DNA of 64,000 bases from Spirochaetae bacterium HGW-Spirochaetae-4 (GTDB taxonomy: Bacteria > Spirochaetota > Spirochaetia > Sphaerochaetales > Sphaerochaetaceae). Below are positions 35,434-43,876 of this stretch, one piece after another (within the stretch, counting starts at the first letter, position 1; each line of letters opens with the position of its first letter). The translations under genes were made by a program, and so were the position numbers. The notes below the pieces were generated by a model that was not told the origin of the DNA, made no database searches, and worked only from the letters and a program-made list of their open reading frames with translations. The stretch lies in assembly GCA_002839335.1 (NCBI GenBank), contig PGXU01000011.1:1-64000 (forward strand), read 5' to 3'.

Positions 35434-35468
35434 ACCCGATCAACCAATTCAATTAGGAGGCTGCACCC

Positions 35469-36689
35469 ATGAAAGACCTTGCACACCATATCGAGACCTA
35501 CACCGCCATGCTCGGCGCCGAATCGCTTCAATTCCTGGAAAAGGCCGCCGACGCGATCGTCGAGGCGAAGAGCCGCGGAGGAAAGGTCGTCGTGGCCACC
35601 GGAAGCGGCCCCAATCTGCATGAGGGAGTCACCACACTGATCGCCCACCTCATGGACAAGGGAATCGTCGACGGGGTGACCACCAGTTCGGCCGTCGTGG
35701 CCCACGAGATGGGCGGCGTGCTGGAGCGAGTCAAACGCATCGTCGTCTCCAAGAGCGAACTCGCCGGCCTGCTCGATCCGGCCCGGCTTCCCCGCGGCGA
35801 CGTCTTCGAGCTGACGATCATGGATGACGAGGAGTGGGCCCTGCTGCGCTCCGAGATGATCATCGATGAGCACGTCGTGGCGATCTGCAAATCCTGCGAA
35901 GGCCAAGTAATCATCAAGGCGGCCGGAAACATGGCCTACCCCATGGGACTGCGCACCGAAACCGTATCGAATACCGTACTCGAGATCGCCCGCGCCTGCG
36001 GCAAGCCCTTCGAGGAGGTCGCGGGCTGGGGATGCGACAGGCGCACCATGCTCGGTATCGGAGCGAAGAAACACCTGCCGGTGTTGGTGAGCATTCCCCA
36101 ACTGGTGGGAGGCGGATATGTCGGCATCGCCGTCGGCGACAGCATCTCCATAGCCGAACGCAGTGCGCGTATCGCCGACATGCTCGGCTCGGCCGACGTG
36201 ATCATCGAATCGGCGGTCGCCTTGACCCAGGAGATCCACGACGGACCGTTCGAGACCTATACCGGGCACGGTATCTGGGCCGATTGGAACGGACTGCGCA
36301 CCTACAGCCTCAAGGGCAAGACACTCATCCGCTTCGACCTCGACGAGAACCTGAAGAAGGCCTGGGACATGGACAAGCACGGTGGCGATATCCAACGCGC
36401 TATCGACGAGGGCCTGCCCAAGACCAAGATGTCGAAGATTCCCTTCCGCATGGAAATGTCGGCATTCAGCAGACTCGAATCGAGCCTGCCGGTTGTCGGG
36501 GATATCGGGGTCATCTGGCCGATCCTCGCGTACAAGGTCGCCAAGCGCCTGGGAATCGAACTCGAGTTCCTCTCCCACCCGCAGCAGACCGAAGAGGGCA
36601 AGGCTCTGCGCGACCATATTGTAGCCGAGATCAAACCGATGGATCTCCAGGCGATCCGCCGCACTTCACGCATCACCGACTTCAGCTGA
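35469..36689 (+). CDS. Unrecognised conserved-looking protein, 406 aa
   Basis: I cannot assign this protein. It is soluble, with no signal peptide or membrane helix, and has an excellent AGGAGG site. The N-terminal part (about 38-70) has a Rossmann-like strand-loop, GGKVVVATGSGPNLHEGVTT, then VDGVTTSSAVVAHEMGGVLE. The middle (about 195-265) has GWGCDRRTM, LVSIPQLVGGGYVGIAVGDS and ESAVALTQEIHDGPFETYTG. The layout recalls deoxyhypusine synthase-like enzymes only faintly. Position between the TRAP genes and kdsB-like genes suggests an NAD-dependent step on the imported sugar acid. Confidence 0.75.
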   Translation: MKDLAHHIETYTAMLGAESLQFLEKAADAIVEAKSRGGKVVVATGSGPNLHEGVTTLIAHLMDKGIVDGVTTSSAVVAHEMGGVLERVKRIVVSKSELAGLLDPARLPRGDVFELTIMDDEEWALLRSEMIIDEHVVAICKSCEGQVIIKAAGNMAYPMGLRTETVSNTVLEIARACGKPFEEVAGWGCDRRTMLGIGAKKHLPVLVSIPQLVGGGYVGIAVGDSISIAERSARIADMLGSADVIIESAVALTQEIHDGPFETYTGHGIWADWNGLRTYSLKGKTLIRFDLDENLKKAWDMDKHGGDIQRAIDEGLPKTKMSKIPFRMEMSAFSRLESSLPVVGDIGVIWPILAYKVAKRLGIELEFLSHPQQTEEGKALRDHIVAEIKPMDLQAIRRTSRITDFS

Positions 36690-36704
36690 GAGGAGAACAC
36701 ACCC

Positions 36705-37448
36705 ATGACTACGATCGGTATCATTCCCGCACGCTACGGCTCATCGAGACTGCCCGGAAAACCCTTGAAGATGATCTGCGGCAAACCCATGATCCAACAT
36801 GTATACGAACAGGCCATGAAGGCCACCACCCTCGATTCGGTCGTGGTGGCCACCGACGATGAACGCATTGTCGCTGCGGTCAAGGCTTTCGGTGGAGAGG
36901 CGTTCCTCACCTCGCTGGACCACAAGACCGGCAGCGACAGGATCGCCGAGGTCGCCGCCCATATGGATTGCGACATCGTGGTGAATATCCAAGGCGACGA
37001 ACCGCTGATCGAACCCGAGATCATCGACGAGTTCGTCCAGGAGATGCTTAAGGATCCGAAACTGGTCATGGTCACCGGGTGCCACGAAATCCACGACGAG
37101 CAGGCCCTGCAGAACCCGAACGTCGTGAAGGTCGTCTCGAACCTCCAAGGCTTCGCCCTGCTCTTCTCCCGATCGCTGATCCCCTATCCCCGCTACACCC
37201 AGCGTTTCGCCGCCTACGAGCATATTGGAATCTACGTGTACACGAAGGATTTCCTCATGACCTATATCACCCTCGAGGAGACACCGCTGGCAGCCACCGA
37301 ATCGTTGGAACAGATGCGCGTGCTCGAGCATGGGTACGCTATCAAGATTGTAAAGACCCGTTTCCCCTACGACGCGCTCAGCGTCGATACCCAGGAAGAC
37401 CTGGAGAACGTGGAACGGATCATGCTGGCAAAGCAAGAGGCCCACTGA
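36705..37448 (+). CDS. CMP-Kdo synthetase-like cytidylyltransferase (copy 1)
   Basis: 247 aa, KdsB family. GIIPARYGSSRLPGKPL is the CTP-binding signature; DHKTGSDRIAEVA, VNIQGDEPLIEPE and TESLEQMRVLEHGY are diagnostic. KdsB activates 3-deoxy-D-manno-octulosonate (or 8-amino-Kdo in some bacteria) as the CMP-sugar. A second family member lies 1 kb downstream in the same operon. Finding two inside a TRAP transport operon with an aldolase is unusual. The stop overlaps the next start (TGATG). Confidence 0.85.
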   Translation: MTTIGIIPARYGSSRLPGKPLKMICGKPMIQHVYEQAMKATTLDSVVVATDDERIVAAVKAFGGEAFLTSLDHKTGSDRIAEVAAHMDCDIVVNIQGDEPLIEPEIIDEFVQEMLKDPKLVMVTGCHEIHDEQALQNPNVVKVVSNLQGFALLFSRSLIPYPRYTQRFAAYEHIGIYVYTKDFLMTYITLEETPLAATESLEQMRVLEHGYAIKIVKTRFPYDALSVDTQEDLENVERIMLAKQEAH

Positions 37449-38380
37449 TGGACAAGACACTTCCCAATGGCATCCATGTGACCATGATCACCCCCTTCAC
37501 CGACGACAACAGGATCGACTACGCAGGCGTCGAAGGGTTGCTGCAGTGGTACGCCGACCACCAGGTCGACGGCATATTCGCCCTCTGCCAATCCAGCGAG
37601 ATATTCTTCCTCTCCTTCGAGGAGAAGCTTGAGCTGCTGCGTTTCATTGTGAAGAACAAGCCAAAAGGCATGTCCTTGATCGCCTCGGGCCACACCGCCG
37701 ACGATATCAAGGGCCAACAGGTCCAGGCCGCGGCCATTGCCCGGGAAGGGATCGACGCCTATGTGTTCATCTCCAACCGGTTCGCCGCAGAGGGCGAGGA
37801 TGACCGGACGTTCCTGCGCAACGCGAAGTTGGTGGCCGATTCGATCGCCGGCTTCCCCTTGGGAATCTACGAGTGCCCCTTCCCCTACAAGCGGCTGCTG
37901 TCACCCCAGGTGCTCACTTCGTTGTTGGATATCGGGGACTTCCAGTTCCTCAAGGACACCAGCTGTTCTGTCGAGCAGATGCAGGCGAAACTTGTCGCAA
38001 TGAAAGGAACGAAGTTCAAGCTGTTCAACGCCAATTCGGCCACGTTCCTGGAGAGCCTGCTCATTGGAGCCCATGGGTTCTCCGGAGTCATGGCGAACTT
38101 CCACCCCGAGTTGTACCAGGCCCTGTACAAAGTCTTCCGCACCGACATGGATAAGGCCCAGAGAATCCAGGACGTGATCGGCTGCCTCTCGCTTGTCGAG
38201 AACCAGATCTATCCGACCAACGCGAAATATTACCTCGGGACCATGGAGCGCCTCGGGTTCGGCTACCATACCCGGTCCAAGGATCCCAAGGATTTCACCC
38301 GCAATAGGCAGCTCGAGATCGAGCAGTTGTGGGCATTGACTCAAAACTGGAAAAACCGAGAGAATATGAAGCACCTATGA
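37448..38380 (+). CDS. DapA/NanA-family class I aldolase
   Basis: 310 aa from the ATG at 37448, overlapping the kdsB-like stop. It is a TIM-barrel pyruvate-dependent aldolase: HVTMITPFTDDNRIDYAGV opens the barrel, GIYECPFPYK contains the position of the catalytic Tyr, and FQFLKDTSCS carries the Schiff-base Lys. The usual GTTGE loop is replaced by CQSSE, so the substrate is probably not that of DHDPS. In this context it may cleave or form a 2-keto-3-deoxy sugar acid. The reading frame continues upstream but lies inside the previous gene. Confidence 0.85.
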   Translation: MDKTLPNGIHVTMITPFTDDNRIDYAGVEGLLQWYADHQVDGIFALCQSSEIFFLSFEEKLELLRFIVKNKPKGMSLIASGHTADDIKGQQVQAAAIAREGIDAYVFISNRFAAEGEDDRTFLRNAKLVADSIAGFPLGIYECPFPYKRLLSPQVLTSLLDIGDFQFLKDTSCSVEQMQAKLVAMKGTKFKLFNANSATFLESLLIGAHGFSGVMANFHPELYQALYKVFRTDMDKAQRIQDVIGCLSLVENQIYPTNAKYYLGTMERLGFGYHTRSKDPKDFTRNRQLEIEQLWALTQNWKNRENMKHL

Positions 38381-39117
38381 CTAAGAAGAAATTTATCCTG
38401 GGGGTGATTCCGGTACGCTACAACTCGACCCGATTGCCCGGAAAGCCTTTGTGCGACATCTGTGGCAAACCCATGGTCCAGCGCGTGTATGAGATCGCCT
38501 CGCTGTCCACGCTGTTGGACGACCTCGTGGTCGCCACCGATGACCAGCGCGTCTTTGATGCGGTCACCGCCTTCGGGGGCAAGGTCGTCATGACCTCGAG
38601 CGACCACATGACCGGTAGCGACCGAATCGCCGAGGTTGTCGGTTCGTACCATTGCGACTATGTGCTGAATATCCAAGGGGACGAGCCGCTGTTGATTCCC
38701 GAGATCATCGACGAAGTGATCATCGCGCTTGTCACCGACAAGAAGCAGGTCATGACCACCAGCTGCTACCGTATTACCGACGAATCGCGCATCGACAATC
38801 CCAGTGCGGTCAAGGTCGTCGTCGATATCGAGGGCAATGCCATGCTGTTCTCCCGCGCACCGATTCCCTACCCCCGCAACCGCGAGTACCATGCCATGCA
38901 CGAGCATATCGGGGTGTTCGGCTTCCGCAAGGATTTCCTGCTCAAGTATGTCACCCTTCCCAATACACCCCTCTCGCTCACCGAGTCCCTCGAGCAGCTC
39001 AAGGCGATGGAGAACGGCTACCGCATCAAGGTCGTGCAGACGAAGTACAACTACCAGCCCCCCAGCGTCAAGACACGCGAGGACCTAGAACAGGTGGTAA
39101 GGATACTGTCCTCCTAA
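38377..39117 (+). CDS. CMP-Kdo synthetase-like cytidylyltransferase (copy 2)
   Basis: 246 aa from the ATG at 38377, overlapping the aldolase stop (ATGA). GVIPVRYNSTRLPGKPLCDI, SDHMTGSDRIAEVV, LNIQGDEPLLIPE and PYPRNREYHAMHEHIGVFGF show the KdsB family. It is clearly related to copy 1 but not a recent duplicate. It may have a different sugar acid as substrate, or form a heteromer with copy 1. Last gene of the operon; no classical terminator follows, only GGCG/CGCC around 39127. Confidence 0.85.
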   Translation: MTKKKFILGVIPVRYNSTRLPGKPLCDICGKPMVQRVYEIASLSTLLDDLVVATDDQRVFDAVTAFGGKVVMTSSDHMTGSDRIAEVVGSYHCDYVLNIQGDEPLLIPEIIDEVIIALVTDKKQVMTTSCYRITDESRIDNPSAVKVVVDIEGNAMLFSRAPIPYPRNREYHAMHEHIGVFGFRKDFLLKYVTLPNTPLSLTESLEQLKAMENGYRIKVVQTKYNYQPPSVKTREDLEQVVRILSS

Positions 39118-39164
39118 GGGTGAAGGGCGCCAAACGCCGCCACGCAACGCTTGAATCGAAGGCC

Positions 39165-40400
39165 TTACTCGAAATTCAGCTGATTAAAGTATTGCGCATT
39201 CATCATGAGACACGCCCCATACGAGCAATCGCTCGGCGAAGTCGTGCCCAAGATGACGACAGGGGCCGTGGGAAAATCCTCAGGCAGGTACTCGGCGATA
39301 TACAGCTCCAACAACCGCTTGAATTGCACGTCGGTACTGTTGAACACTCCCGATAGGACAATAGTCGCAATGCCTTCGATCTTGATCACATTCGCCAAAG
39401 CCACAGCCAACATGCGGATCGCCTGGTCTATCGCTACCCGCGCCGCCTTGTCGCCCTTATAGCTTTCGGCCAGCACGGCATGGAACAGATCGTCGTCCTG
39501 TTCCAGCGCGGTGTTCCACGTCGACCCCAGCTGGTGCGCAGCATCGCGGTACGCTTGCAGCAAGCCATTTCCCGACACATACGATTGCAGGCACCCCTGC
39601 TTACCGCACGTGCACGCACTGCCGGCTACATCCATGGTCATATGGCCGAAATAGGTCCTGTGCGGAAGATCCTCGGCGGCATCGCACGGACCGCGGTACA
39701 TCGATAGGCTCAATTCCCGTTCGAACAGGATGAAGATGTATCGCTGCAGCGACGAGATATGGTAGCTGCGCCGTTCGAGGAAGTTGAGCACGATGCGGTC
39801 AGCAATAGTACTCGTCGGAACCTTCAATGCGGCTTCCAACTCGTCGCTGAGCAGTTGGGGATCGATGTCCGTCCCTTCGGGATAAGTTACACAGATTTTC
39901 ACCAGGCTGGAGAGTTCCAGACGGGTCTTCTTCAAAATCTCCCCCACCAACGGTACAAGGCGGTGGGCGATCGACCGGTGCTTGTCAGCTTGATTCTCTC
40001 CCGCCGCTTGGGCTGGAATCGCCTCGGTGGCGTGGAATATCTTCCCGTCCCGGATGTTCGTGATGGTGATATCCACTTCATCACCGTTCAGGTGGAGCGC
40101 AAGCACATACCGCACGATACCGCAAATGCCAAACAGTACCGCTTGGCGGCCTCCAGTTGTCGGAGCGTACGCGATCTTCTCGACATGCGAATCCTTCTCC
40201 AGGTGCTTGATGATTCCCAGTACCGTCGGATAGGTGAGCGCAGACTCCTGTACCAGCGTGTCCAACGATACGGGTTCCAGCTCCTTCACGAGCAGCAGGA
40301 TACGTTTCGTGTTTCCCGAGCGCACGAGCTTGTTGTTGCGCCGGGTAGCGGGCAGTGGCTTTTGCTTTTCCTGTTTTGGCGTTTCATTGGGACTTGCCAT
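39165..40400 (-). CDS. ROK-family transcriptional regulator
   Basis: 411 aa. An N-terminal winged helix (about 25-85: NTKRILLLVKELEPVSLDTLVQESALTYPTVLGIIKHLEKD) is followed by a ROK domain with the zinc-binding CTCGKQGCLQSY. The kinase catalytic motifs are weak, as in ROK repressors such as NagC/XylR. It is convergent with the TRAP operon, and it could control it or the sensor gene that starts 108 bases away on the other strand. The ATG at 40400 has no ribosome binding site, but TATACT lies only 6 bases before it (minus strand), so translation could be leaderless. Confidence 0.87.
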   Translation of the reverse strand: MASPNETPKQEKQKPLPATRRNNKLVRSGNTKRILLLVKELEPVSLDTLVQESALTYPTVLGIIKHLEKDSHVEKIAYAPTTGGRQAVLFGICGIVRYVLALHLNGDEVDITITNIRDGKIFHATEAIPAQAAGENQADKHRSIAHRLVPLVGEILKKTRLELSSLVKICVTYPEGTDIDPQLLSDELEAALKVPTSTIADRIVLNFLERRSYHISSLQRYIFILFERELSLSMYRGPCDAAEDLPHRTYFGHMTMDVAGSACTCGKQGCLQSYVSGNGLLQAYRDAAHQLGSTWNTALEQDDDLFHAVLAESYKGDKAARVAIDQAIRMLAVALANVIKIEGIATIVLSGVFNSTDVQFKRLLELYIAEYLPEDFPTAPVVILGTTSPSDCSYGACLMMNAQYFNQLNFE

Positions 40401-40507
40401 GGGTGTAGTATACTGCAAAGTGGCAAAAACTGGTATAGAAACACGAGGTGTGCTACAGTTACGCACAGGATGGGATCGTTCACACGCGAAATTATGGAGC
40501 AAATCGT

Positions 40508-43357
40508 ATGGTATGCACACGCAACGATTGGACAGCAGAACTCTTTGGACGTGGTGCGGCTCTCGTCGGTGTGCTCCTGTTGGTGGTGGCGTCGCTGGTG
40601 TTCGCACAAGAGTCTGCACAGGCCTCGCGTCTGCATGACATGCTCACTGCCGAGGAGTCGGCGTGGCTTGCCGAACATCCGACGATCACCGTTGCACAGG
40701 ATCCGGGGTGGCCTCCGATAGAATTCACCGACGAGCACGGCGAACCCTCGGGAATGACACTGGATTACCTACAGCTGTTGGAGCAACGCCTCGGGGTACA
40801 GTTTGTTCCGGTGACGGGCTTGAACTGGCAGGAAGCGTTCCAGAAGCTGAAGGCGTGGGAAATCGATCTGACGCCGTCGGTGGCCGCGACACCCGAACGG
40901 GAATTCTTCTGGGCCTTCACCAAGCCATACATGGAGATTCCCATCGTCATGGTGACCCAGACTGATGTCGCCTACATTCGTGATATGAGCGAGCTGGACG
41001 GCAAGCGCGTCGCGGTGGTGGAGAACTACGCGGTATTCGACTGGATTCCCAACGACTACCCCGACATCGATCTCGTGCCGGTACAAGATGTACAGGAGGG
41101 GCTGCAGCGGTTGCAGCAGGGCGAAGTGTTCGCCTATATCGAGAACATGCTCGTGGTCGGGCACTACCTTACCAAACTGCAGTTGTCCACAACCCTGAAG
41201 ATCGCCGGCACCACACCGTATGTGAATGCCCAATCGATGGCCGTGCGCAAGGATTGGGAGATCCTGGCCGGGATCCTCGACAAGGCGCTCGCCACGATCG
41301 GGCAGGACGAACGCGATGCTATCTACCGGCGGTGGCTTCCCGTCCGCTACGAATACGGTGTCGACTACACGCGCGTTTGGCAGGCGGCGGTTGTGGTCGC
41401 CCTGGTCCTCGTGGCCCTGGTCTTCTGGATATTGGTGTTGCAGCGGGAGATTGGACGGCGCAAACGGGCCGAGAGTGCGTCGGCGGAGAGCGAACGGCGG
41501 TTCACCCAACTGTTCGAGTTCGCACCGCTGCCCATGGGGATTGTCAACGCTTCCGGGGAGCTGGTCGCGGTGAACCACCGGTGGGAAGCGGTGTTCGGCT
41601 ATACCCTCCGGGAGGTACGGACGGTCGGGCGTTGGTATGAACTCGCCTTCCCCGATGCCGAGTACCGCCGCATGATTCAGCAGGAGGGGATGACGTTCCC
41701 TACAACCGGTAGGACCAAGTACAACGATTACCAAATCACCTGCAAGAACGGCGATGTCAAGTCGATGGAGATAACCGGGACCAATTTCGGCGACGAGATC
41801 CTGACTGTCTTTTTCGATGTGACCGAGCGCAAGGCTGCCGAGAACGAACACCGCCGCCTGTTGCTGGAAGCCGATGAGGCCCGCCGGATAGTCCTCGGAG
41901 CGCTGGAAGACCAGCAGAAGACGCGCGAATCTCTGGTCGCGAGCAATGCGACCCTCCATGCCGCCATAGACAGCATGACCGATGCCGTGTTCGTCTCCGA
42001 TACCGATGCCAACTTCGTCCTGTTCAACCAGGCGTTTATCACCTACCACCGCTTCGCCGACGAGGCTGAGTGCAAGAAGACCCTGGCCGAATATCCCGCT
42101 ATCTTCGACATATACCTTCCTGACGGCACCTTGGCCCCACTCGAGCGGTGGGCGGTCCCGCGTGCCCTCGCCGGAGAAAGCGTCACCCATGCCGAATATA
42201 CCCTGCGGCGCAAGGATACCGGCGAATCCTGGATCGGCAGCTACAGCTTCTCGCCGATTCGCGACCAACACCAGGCTATTGTCGGTTCGGTCGTCGTCTG
42301 CCGCGACATCACCGAAAGCAAGAAGGTTTCCGAGCGGCTCCTCTACCAGCGTAACCACGACTATCTCACCGATGTGTACAACCGCGGGTATCTCGAGCGG
42401 GCCCTGGAACGCCTCGATGGGCCGGAGCATCTGCCGGTGTCGATCATTATCGCCGATACCAACGGCCTGAAGCTCGTCAACGACTCCTTCGGCCATGAGG
42501 CCGGCGACAAGTTCTTGCGGCGGACGGCCGAACTACTCACTTCCGTTGCGCGCGATGGCGATATCGTTGCCCGCTACGGAGGCGACGAGTTCGTACTCCT
42601 GTTGCCCCACACCAACGGTACCGAGAGCGAACGCATCATGCGGGAGATCGAGTCGCTCATCAAGAATGTCCGCGTCGATTCGTTCCAGTTGACCATCTCC
42701 TTCGGCTACCAGACCCGGGAATCCATGGAAGACGACTTCGCTTCCGTGTTCCAGCGCGCCGAGGACATGATGTACCGCCACAAGCTCTACGAGAGTTCCA
42801 GCGCGAAGAACAAGACCATCGGACTGGTGATCAACTCCCTGTTCGCCAAGAGCGACAGGGAATCGCAGCACTCCAAGCGCGTCAGCGAGCTCAGCGAGGC
42901 CATAGCGATCAAGATGGGCTTCCCGTCGGCGGAAGTGAACCGCATCCGCGTCGCCGGCCTCATGCACGATATCGGCAAGATCGGTATTCCCGAGCATATC
43001 CTCAACAAGACCAGTGCCCTCACTTCCCAGGAGTGGGAGGAGATGCGGCGCCATCCGGAGACCGGATACCGCATACTCGCCACCGCCAGCGAGTTCATCG
43101 ATATTTCCACGATCATCCTAGAGCACCACGAACGTTGGGATGGCCTGGGCTATCCCCGCGGGCTCGCCGGTGAGGCGATTTCCATCCAGGCACGCATTAT
43201 CCACGTCGCCGATGCGTTCGACGCCATGACCAGCGAACGCTCATACAAGCGCCCCATGGAGATTGCCGCCGCCATACAGGAGATACGAGACTGTGCCGGG
43301 ACGCATTTCGATCCGGAGGTTGTGAAGTTCTTCGAAAGTACCTGGTACCAAAGTTAG
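40508..43357 (+). CDS. Periplasmic-sensor PAS-GGDEF-HD-GYP c-di-GMP protein
   Basis: 949 aa from the ATG at 40508 (GGAG 8 bases upstream). Order: membrane anchor or signal (about 10-35); extracytoplasmic family 3 solute-binding domain (about 45-280, TVAQDPGWPPIEFTDEHGEP); transmembrane helix (about 290-312); two PAS domains (about 340-600); GGDEF with intact YGGDEF near residue 690; HD-GYP with HDIGK near 819 and GLGYP near 878. Both making and breaking of c-di-GMP look possible. The bound solute, probably an amino acid or similar, would tune it. The last codons (STWYQS, stop) lie in a GGTACC-type repeat. Confidence 0.92.
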   Translation: MVCTRNDWTAELFGRGAALVGVLLLVVASLVFAQESAQASRLHDMLTAEESAWLAEHPTITVAQDPGWPPIEFTDEHGEPSGMTLDYLQLLEQRLGVQFVPVTGLNWQEAFQKLKAWEIDLTPSVAATPEREFFWAFTKPYMEIPIVMVTQTDVAYIRDMSELDGKRVAVVENYAVFDWIPNDYPDIDLVPVQDVQEGLQRLQQGEVFAYIENMLVVGHYLTKLQLSTTLKIAGTTPYVNAQSMAVRKDWEILAGILDKALATIGQDERDAIYRRWLPVRYEYGVDYTRVWQAAVVVALVLVALVFWILVLQREIGRRKRAESASAESERRFTQLFEFAPLPMGIVNASGELVAVNHRWEAVFGYTLREVRTVGRWYELAFPDAEYRRMIQQEGMTFPTTGRTKYNDYQITCKNGDVKSMEITGTNFGDEILTVFFDVTERKAAENEHRRLLLEADEARRIVLGALEDQQKTRESLVASNATLHAAIDSMTDAVFVSDTDANFVLFNQAFITYHRFADEAECKKTLAEYPAIFDIYLPDGTLAPLERWAVPRALAGESVTHAEYTLRRKDTGESWIGSYSFSPIRDQHQAIVGSVVVCRDITESKKVSERLLYQRNHDYLTDVYNRGYLERALERLDGPEHLPVSIIIADTNGLKLVNDSFGHEAGDKFLRRTAELLTSVARDGDIVARYGGDEFVLLLPHTNGTESERIMREIESLIKNVRVDSFQLTISFGYQTRESMEDDFASVFQRAEDMMYRHKLYESSSAKNKTIGLVINSLFAKSDRESQHSKRVSELSEAIAIKMGFPSAEVNRIRVAGLMHDIGKIGIPEHILNKTSALTSQEWEEMRRHPETGYRILATASEFIDISTIILEHHERWDGLGYPRGLAGEAISIQARIIHVADAFDAMTSERSYKRPMEIAAAIQEIRDCAGTHFDPEVVKFFESTWYQS

Positions 43358-43373
43358 GTTTTGTATACAAAAT
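43338..43373. repeat. GTACCTGGTACC repeat, copy 1
   Basis: GTACCTGGTACCAAAGTTAG followed by GTTTTGTATACAAAAT. It supplies the stop codon of the preceding gene. Two tandem copies of the same unit occur at 54579-54664 after the lacI gene. Confidence 0.6.
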
Positions 43374-43649
43374 GGGGAAATGAACTTGGTTCATGCCTAA
43401 AGATATAAGAATTCCCTGAATAAGGCGAAAAGGGAGCCAAGTAGGAAGCCTGGCACCCAGGATTACCTGGCACCCAATTGTGTGGCGTCGTCTTCCTTGC
43501 ACACTCTTCAAGCAACCACCCGCCATCAGGTGGGAGGGGGAAGAACCTTGGTTTTTATATCGTCCTATGGCATCGATGTGGGATCAGTAACTCGGCAGTT
43601 TGCTAAGCGTTGAAAAAATGGTATATTTACATTGTAGGAGGAATACCAA
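43358..43649. other. Repeat-rich intergenic gap before the toxin-antitoxin islet
   Basis: No gene. It holds the end of the GTACC repeat, a CCTGGCACCC pair of words at 43449-43475, and the promoter and leader of the antitoxin gene. ATCGATGTGGGA at 43573 recurs at 63813 before the third antitoxin copy. Confidence 0.5.
43600..43627 (+). promoter_or_regulatory. Candidate promoter of the zeta toxin-antitoxin pair
   Basis: TTGCTA (43600-43605), 16 bases, TATATT (43622-43627) with an extended -10 TG one base before it. GGAGG follows, then the TTG start at 43650. Confidence 0.45.
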
Positions 43650-43874
43650 TTGGCTCGAAAAATTATTCGTGAACACAATGCGACTAAAAAGGAACGACAG
43701 GAGTTGTTTTCGCAGGCTGGTAGCCGCGCAATCAATGCCGCACGAGCAGCTTCCTTACCGCTTACATATGTTGAAGGAACCACGATTGTCCGTGAAGAAC
43801 ATGGAAAGAAGACCATCATAGGAAAAGTCGGCCCGAGAATGTCAGTCATCCAGAAAAAGATCAAGCTTTCGTAA
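43650..43874 (+). CDS. Antitoxin of the zeta-type pair
   Basis: 74 aa, starting at a TTG behind a strong GGAGG. Basic N-terminus ARKIIREHNATKKERQELF, an Ala-rich helix (AGSRAINAARAA), then LPLTYVEGTTIVREEHGKKT and a basic C-terminus. It ends 2 bases before the zeta-like toxin gene, the standard antitoxin-first order. The role is inferred from context and size; I know this small family mainly as the partner of such kinase toxins. A second copy begins at 63818, and its first 11 codons and leader recur at 45178-45244. Confidence 0.75.
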   Translation: MARKIIREHNATKKERQELFSQAGSRAINAARAASLPLTYVEGTTIVREEHGKKTIIGKVGPRMSVIQKKIKLS

Positions 43875-43876
43875 TA

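Noticed and set aside
39118-39164. Terminator between the TRAP operon and the convergent ROK gene
   Set aside because: Only a 4-bp GGCG/CGCC stem and no T-run; I cannot support a terminator.
40407-40437. TATAC/GTATA dyad between the ROK and sensor genes as an operator
   Set aside because: Arms of only 5 bases with a 19-base spacer, and the left arm doubles as the likely -10 of the ROK gene; not enough to call.
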